Shown piece after piece: positions 6,974 to 10,381 of a stretch of 10,381 nt of DNA. The first letter of the stretch is position 1, and every line of letters starts with the position of its first letter. A program made the translations under genes and the position numbers. The stretch lies in contig JAEZSA010000143.1 of NCBI GenBank assembly GCA_023422115.1, positions 1 through 10,381 of the forward strand, given 5' to 3'. The stretch comes from Bacillota bacterium. Lineage in GTDB: Bacteria > Bacillota_I > Bacilli_A > ML615J-28 > CAG-698. A model generated the notes under the pieces. The model had not been told where the DNA came from, did no database searches, and saw only the letters and a program-made list of their open reading frames with translations.

Positions 6974-7652
6974 TTTTATTACCAATTTTACAAACATAGC
7001 CCAAAGACTCCATTTAAAATATAATAATATAGAATTATATCGTTTAGCTTTTACTCATAAAACTTATGGCAATGAGCATAATTGCCCTTATAATGAACGA
7101 CTAGAGTTCTTGGGAGATGCCATTCTTGATTTTCTTGTTGGTGAATACTTATATAAGAAATTTCCAGAAATGCCTGAGGGAGAATTATCAAAAACAAGAG
7201 CTAAATTTGTTTGTGCAGAAGCAAATGCAGAATATTCTAAAATTTTAGAATTGAAAGAAGGATTATTGTTGGGAAAAGGAGAAGCCGCACAAGGTGGTGA
7301 TACCAAACCAACCGTACTAGCTGATTTATTTGAAGCATTTTTAGGAGCAATTTATCTCGATATGGGAATTGGTAAAGTAAGAGATATTCTTAATCGCGTA
7401 ATCTTTTCTCGCTTTGAAACCATTGATCAGGGATTTTTTGCTGATTATAAAAGTGAGTTACAGGAATATATTCAAGCAGAGAGTAGAGAATCTCTAATTT
7501 ATAATTATAAAGAAGAAGGACCTAGTCATGATAAAACCTACCTTATTGAAGTAGTTCATGAAGGTGTTGTTTTAGGTAGCGGAACAGGTAAGAGTAAAAG
7601 TAAAGCAGAACAAGCTGCAGCAAAAGATGCTCTTAGCAAGATGGCTAGATAA
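6957..7652 (+). CDS. rnc: Ribonuclease III
   Basis: RNase III cleaves double-stranded RNA, processing rRNA precursors and structured mRNAs as a dimer. From the ATG at 6957 the protein is 231 residues. The nuclease domain has NERLEFLGDAILD at 46-58 with catalytic E50 and D54, and DLFEAFLGAIYLD at 123-135 with D123 and E126, so the active site is complete. The C-terminal dsRNA-binding domain (about 160-230) starts DYKSELQEYIQ and ends GTGKSKSKAEQAAAKDAL. An in-frame ATG at 6948 would add three residues, but it has no spacing from the Shine-Dalgarno. The gene overlaps the plsX stop by 17 bp, so it is likely translationally coupled and last in the fakA-recG-plsX-rnc run. In B. subtilis fabD-fabG-acpP lie between plsX and rnc and smc-ftsY follow; none are here. 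Confidence 0.97.
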   Translation: MIVKDDFITNFTNIAQRLHLKYNNIELYRLAFTHKTYGNEHNCPYNERLEFLGDAILDFLVGEYLYKKFPEMPEGELSKTRAKFVCAEANAEYSKILELKEGLLLGKGEAAQGGDTKPTVLADLFEAFLGAIYLDMGIGKVRDILNRVIFSRFETIDQGFFADYKSELQEYIQAESRESLIYNYKEEGPSHDKTYLIEVVHEGVVLGSGTGKSKSKAEQAAAKDALSKMAR

Positions 7653-7677
7653 AAAGAACCCATTCTTATAAATCTAT

Positions 7678-7710
7678 TGCTATTATTTGTCTAAAAAACA
7701 GATAATAGCA
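7678..7710 (+). terminator. Hairpin after rnc, probable weak terminator
   Basis: A 13-bp stem, TGCTATTATTTGT (7678-7690) with ACAGATAATAGCA (7698-7710), contains one G-T wobble and encloses a 7-nt loop. It starts 25 bp after the rnc stop. The downstream tract TATTTGTTTA is T-rich but broken, so termination may be inefficient. It is the best candidate for the end of the recG-plsX-rnc transcript. Confidence 0.6.
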
Positions 7711-7755
7711 TATTTGTTTACAGGTTTACAAAAAAGAAAGTTTTTGAAAATTTTA

Positions 7756-7777
7756 AAATAATTTACAGAAATTATTT
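7756..7777. repeat. Perfect 9-bp inverted repeat in the rnc-dnaD intergenic region
   Basis: AAATAATTT (7756-7764) and AAATTATTT (7769-7777) are exact complements around the loop ACAG. It contains no G-C pair in the stem, so as RNA it would be weak. It could be a second, weak terminator, an operator, or an AT-rich chance palindrome. The remainder of 7653-7916 also holds the tandem GTTTACA pair near 7716-7730, a candidate -10 and no supportable gene. Confidence 0.4.
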
Positions 7778-7824
7778 CATTATTTATTTCACAAATAAGT
7801 CTATGCTTTTCAATAAAAAAACTA

Positions 7825-7830
7825 TATAAT
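7825..7830 (+). promoter_or_regulatory. Candidate -10 element for dnaD-nth
   Basis: TATAAT at 7825-7830 is a consensus -10, but no good -35 lies 16-18 bp upstream (the hexamer at 17 bp is TATGCT) and no TG precedes it. A second perfect TATAAT occurs at 7888-7893, also without a recognisable -35. One of these probably serves dnaD; which one changes whether the Shine-Dalgarno at 7876-7881 is transcribed. Confidence 0.4.
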
Positions 7831-7875
7831 AAAGTATATCATCTTTAAAGATAGCAAATTAAAATATATTGAAGG

Positions 7876-7927
7876 AAGGAGAAATCGTATAATTGTGGAG
7901 TTAAATCTCAATCAATATGTTATATGA
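7876..7927 (+). other. Strong Shine-Dalgarno and possible short leader ORF ahead of dnaD
   Basis: AAGGAG at 7876-7881 (inside GAAGGAAGGAG) is the best ribosome-binding site in the region but lies 35 nt from the dnaD ATG at 7917. It is followed by a short frame GTG-GAG-TTA... from 7895 to a TGA at 7925-7927, encoding about ten residues. That frame is offset from dnaD and overlaps its first codons. Its spacing from the Shine-Dalgarno (13 nt) is longer than optimal. It may be a coupling leader peptide or the remains of an older start. Confidence 0.4.
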
Positions 7928-8567
7928 TAATATTAATATGAATCGATATTATGATTTATTAAAAAATAATTTTCTAGATTTCAATCGAATTTTACTAGAA
8001 AAGTATCATCAATTACAATTAAATGAATTAGATGTAGTGATTTTAATGAAACTAAATAGTTATTTAATTCGCGAAGCAAAAACAGTGTCTTTTGATCGAT
8101 TGGTCTCTACGATGTCAGCTACAGAAGAAGAATGTAGCAATCGAATTATTGATTTAGTTAATAAAGGGATTATTACGATGGAACTTTCTAAAGAAACGGG
8201 AAAAGAAACGTATAGCTTAGATGAACTATACCGAAAACTTAGTTTTATTATTGATGGTGATGATGAAAAAATTGATAAAGAAGAACAAAAAAAGTGGATT
8301 AAAACAACGATCAATGATTTGGAAAGAGAATTAAAGAAGATTTTAACTCCGTTAGAAATTCAAATGGTCAATAAATGGTATATTGATTATCATTACCAAT
8401 ATGAAGAAGTTTGTGAAGCATTACTAGAAACCTTAAAAGTAAGAAATAGAGGAATTAACTTCATGGATCGCCATTTATATAAGCAACAACAAAAAGTATT
8501 AGAAACAATTGAAATAAAAGATAATATTCAGGATATGTTCAGTAAGGTTTATAATGGACGCCAATGA
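7917..8567 (+). CDS. dnaD: DnaD-family replication initiation protein
   Basis: DnaD is a Firmicutes replication-restart/initiation protein that works with DnaB and DnaI to load the helicase. The 216-residue product has an N-terminal winged-helix region (about 20-110; KYHQLQLNELDVVILMKLN matches the start of that fold, followed by EEECSNRIIDLVNKGII). The C-terminal helical domain (about 125-205) has TPLEIQMVNKWY and INFMDRHLYKQQQK, in place of the usual DnaD segment that ends in a Trp. The sequence is divergent, so the family call leans partly on its 14-bp overlap with nth, the same dnaD-nth pairing as in B. subtilis. The start is unsure: ATG 7917 has only GGAG at 7897-7900 (16 nt away), and ATG 7938 (M8) has no Shine-Dalgarno but gives an N-terminus closer to B. 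subtilis DnaD. An in-frame stop at 7902-7904 excludes a longer form. Confidence 0.85.
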   Translation: MLYDNINMNRYYDLLKNNFLDFNRILLEKYHQLQLNELDVVILMKLNSYLIREAKTVSFDRLVSTMSATEEECSNRIIDLVNKGIITMELSKETGKETYSLDELYRKLSFIIDGDDEKIDKEEQKKWIKTTINDLERELKKILTPLEIQMVNKWYIDYHYQYEEVCEALLETLKVRNRGINFMDRHLYKQQQKVLETIEIKDNIQDMFSKVYNGRQ

Positions 8568-9177
8568 TATTTTAAGAATTCTCACAGTAATGCATCCAAA
8601 TGCTCGTTGTGAATTGAATTACAAAACAAAATTTCAATTACTGATTGCCGTTGTTTTATCAGCACAAACGACTGATATTTTAGTCAATAAGGTAACCATC
8701 AATTTATTTGCAAAGTATCCTCAAATTATCGATCTAGCAAATGCTAGCGTCAATGAAGTTAAAGAAATTATTCAAACAATAGGCCTTGCCAATACCAAAG
8801 CAAAAAACATTATTGCCTTATCACAAAAGCTACTAGGAGATCATTATCAGGAAATCCCTAATGATTATGACTATCTAATTACGCTACCAGGAGTGGGGCG
8901 AAAGACAGCAAATGTTGTCCTATCAGAGGGATTTCATATTCCGCGAATTGCTGTTGATACTCATGTACTTCGTGTGTCTAATCGCTTGGGCTTTGTAGTT
9001 AGCGATGAACCCATTGTTGTTGAAGAGAAATTGATGGAACTATATCCTCGCGAATTATGGCATCAAGTTCATTTGCAATTATTGTTCTTTGGTCGCTACT
9101 TTTGTAAAGCAAGAAATCCTCAATGTAATCATTGCCCATTTATTTCTATTTGCCGATATAAAAACACATTAGCCTAA
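8554..9177 (+). CDS. nth: Endonuclease III (DNA glycosylase/AP lyase)
   Basis: Nth removes oxidised pyrimidines and cleaves the abasic site by beta-elimination in base excision repair. The 207-residue length is typical. LSAQTTD is at 35-41. The helix-hairpin-helix LPGVGRKTANVVL at 111-123 carries the Schiff-base lysine K117, and VDTHVLRVSNRLG contains catalytic D135. The [4Fe-4S] cluster ligands C184, C191, C194 and C200 keep the exact C-x6-C-x2-C-x5-C spacing. All key residues are present, so the enzyme should be active. It overlaps the dnaD end by 14 bp, with AAGG at 8544-8547 as ribosome-binding site 6 nt before the ATG. The last five sense codons form the left arm of the downstream terminator and the stop codon sits in its loop. 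Confidence 0.97.
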   Translation: MDANDILRILTVMHPNARCELNYKTKFQLLIAVVLSAQTTDILVNKVTINLFAKYPQIIDLANASVNEVKEIIQTIGLANTKAKNIIALSQKLLGDHYQEIPNDYDYLITLPGVGRKTANVVLSEGFHIPRIAVDTHVLRVSNRLGFVVSDEPIVVEEKLMELYPRELWHQVHLQLLFFGRYFCKARNPQCNHCPFISICRYKNTLA

Positions 9178-9195
9178 GCTAATGTGTTTTTTTGT
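9160..9195. terminator. Bidirectional intrinsic terminator overlapping the nth 3' end
   Basis: A perfect 14-bp stem (9160-9173 paired with 9178-9191; the arms are AAAAACACATTAGC and its complement) has the 4-nt loop CTAA and T-runs on both strands. It serves nth on the plus strand and the convergent rqcH gene on the minus strand. Unusually, the left arm is nth coding sequence and the loop contains the nth TAA stop. Confidence 0.92.
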
Positions 9196-9199
9196 GGGA

Positions 9200-10381
9200 T
9201 TATTTTTTTAAATATCTTTTTATCTCTTCGCTATTTGGTGTTACAAAAACAGTTTTATGATTGGTATAAAGAACAAATGAGCCTTTAATACCAGGGACTT
9301 TCTTTACGTTTCTAACCATCGTATAATCAACAGCAACATTACTAGAAAAGCGGCTTTTTGAATAAAATGCTGCTATTTGAGCTGCAAGATTGACACTTTC
9401 AGCACTAGGATTATTATTTTTTAAGATGGTATGACTACCAGGACTACCTTGAACATGAAAGAAATAATCCGTTTTGCTTGCTAACTTATGAGTTAAGTAA
9501 TTATTTTGAATATTATTCTTTCCTACTAAAATGGAATCTCCATTATCTCCTTGGTAGGTAGTAATATTTGGCTTTTCACTTTTTTTAGAACTAGTATTTT
9601 TTTTATTTAGGTTTAATTCTTCATAGATTTCTTTAATATCGTTTGCTTTTGCTAGATTCAACTGCTCCAACAAGCAAATATAATATTCGATATCTTGTTT
9701 TGTTACTTGCATTTGTTCTTCAAGATGAATAATCGTTCGTTTTGCTTTTTTATATTTATGAAAAATAGTTTCTAAGTTTTTAGTAGGTGTTAATAAAGGA
9801 TCGAGTTTAATGGTATAAGGTAAACCATTTAAATAGAAATCAACGACTGTGATTTCCTTATCTCCTTTTTTTACTTGATGAAGGTAAGCAGAAAGAAGGT
9901 TTCCCATTTTCTCATATTCCAAATTTTGAATTGCTTCTTCATATTCTTTTTCTTGCTTTGCCAACTTTGTTTTGCTTTTATTGATTTCCTTTTTAAGATG
10001 GTTCTCTAAAAAGGTTTGTTCACTATTAAAGCTATTTAAATTTTTCAAATGAAGATAGAAAAATTCCAACATTTCTGACAAAGAAGAATAAGTAGTTGTG
10101 TGAGCATGTAAATGTGTTAGAGGAAAGCAATAAAAATAGGATTTATGATTTGTTTCCATGATAGTAGGGTTAGTTGGTTGATTGATGATATCCTGACTTT
10201 CTTGATAAACCATCTCAGTAAAGGTTAGATTGCTTACTCCTTCAAAATTGTTTTGCTCTAAGGATCCTTTTTCAGTAAAAGGATTGATTTTTCCAAAGGA
10301 AGAGTTTTGATATTTTATTTTTGGAATTAGAATTCGTTTTTCATCTTCGTTTGGTAAATTCCTCTTATAAACTTCAATAAT
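9200..10381 (-). CDS. rqcH: RqcH / NFACT-family ribosome quality control protein, C-terminal part (5' end off the right edge)
   Basis: RqcH (Rqc2/NEMF homolog; YloA, FbpA) binds stalled 50S-peptidyl-tRNA complexes and directs C-terminal alanine tailing. The frame is open to the window edge, so 393 C-terminal residues are visible and the N-terminal NFACT-N part is missing. Visible residues 50-57 (FEGVSNLT) match the end of NFACT-N. Lysine- and glutamate-rich helices at about 120-164 and 199-259 are the expected coiled-coil arms. The NFACT-R domain (about 272-383) has ILVGKNNIQNNYLT, a PGSH motif at 314-317, AAFYSKSRFSSNVAVDYT and a final TVFVTPN. An ATG at 10213 is internal, because conserved sequence continues upstream of it. 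The conserved catalytic Asp-Arg pair of NFACT-N lies off the edge, so tailing activity cannot be judged. Older annotation as a fibronectin-binding protein is the same family. Confidence 0.94.
   Translation of the reverse strand: MIEVYKRNLPNEDEKRILIPKIKYQNSSFGKINPFTEKGSLEQNNFEGVSNLTFTEMVYQESQDIINQPTNPTIMETNHKSYFYCFPLTHLHAHTTTYSSLSEMLEFFYLHLKNLNSFNSEQTFLENHLKKEINKSKTKLAKQEKEYEEAIQNLEYEKMGNLLSAYLHQVKKGDKEITVVDFYLNGLPYTIKLDPLLTPTKNLETIFHKYKKAKRTIIHLEEQMQVTKQDIEYYICLLEQLNLAKANDIKEIYEELNLNKKNTSSKKSEKPNITTYQGDNGDSILVGKNNIQNNYLTHKLASKTDYFFHVQGSPGSHTILKNNNPSAESVNLAAQIAAFYSKSRFSSNVAVDYTMVRNVKKVPGIKGSFVLYTNHKTVFVTPNSEEIKRYLKK

Noticed and set aside
7654..7667. AAGAA-CCCA-TTCTT inverted repeat just after rnc as a terminator
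   Set aside because: The stem is only 5 bp, weak and without a T-run. The larger hairpin downstream is the better candidate.
10211..10213. ATG at 10213 as the true start of the minus-strand rqcH gene, making a short NFACT-R protein
   Set aside because: The frame stays open to the window edge and the upstream residues (FEGVSNLT region) match the end of the NFACT-N domain, so the gene is simply cut by the window.
1..10381. Mobile element, CRISPR array, phage or defence system
   Set aside because: No transposase, integrase, spaced repeat array or defence domain is seen. All full-length genes are housekeeping genes in a conserved order.

Overview
The window is ordinary chromosomal DNA from an A+T-rich, low-GC Gram-positive bacterium. 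The standard genetic code is in use: TGA terminates rpe, plsX and dnaD, while tryptophans are encoded by TGG. This argues against Mycoplasmatales-type Mollicutes. Gene content and order fit a deep-branching Bacillota/Tenericutes lineage of the Acholeplasma / Izemoplasma / Erysipelotrichia kind, but the sequence alone does not fix the taxon.

Layout, left to right. (1) A plus-strand run rsgA (5' end cut off by the window edge) - rpe - thiN, ending in a strong bidirectional hairpin terminator. (2) rpmB (ribosomal protein L28) alone on the minus strand. (3) A 279-bp divergent intergenic region with two well-formed promoters of nearly identical design, one for rpmB and one for fakA. (4) A plus-strand run fakA - (hairpin terminator) - recG - plsX - rnc. 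(5) A 264-bp AT-rich intergenic region with two hairpins and candidate -10 elements. (6) dnaD - nth, overlapping by 14 bp, with an unusual translation start region for dnaD. (7) A perfect bidirectional terminator whose loop contains the nth stop codon, then the C-terminal part of an rqcH/NFACT gene on the minus strand, running off the right edge.

The order rsgA-rpe-thiN-(rpmB)-fakA-recG-plsX-rnc is a slimmed version of the Bacillus subtilis rsgA...rnc region. Missing from it are spoVM, the asp23-family gene yloU, sdaAB/sdaAA, fapR, and fabD-fabG-acpP. After rnc the window jumps to dnaD-nth, which in B. subtilis lies elsewhere on the chromosome. Functional themes are ribosome biogenesis and quality control (RsgA, L28, RNase III, RqcH), fatty-acid activation for phospholipid synthesis (FakA, PlsX), replication and repair (RecG, DnaD, endonuclease III) and basic metabolism (Rpe, ThiN).

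I found no mobile element, CRISPR array, tRNA, rRNA, riboswitch or defence system. The points worth a second look are small: the dnaD start region, substitutions in conserved motifs of RecG and PlsX, the mirrored promoters with a direct repeat between rpmB and fakA, and the compaction of the gene order.
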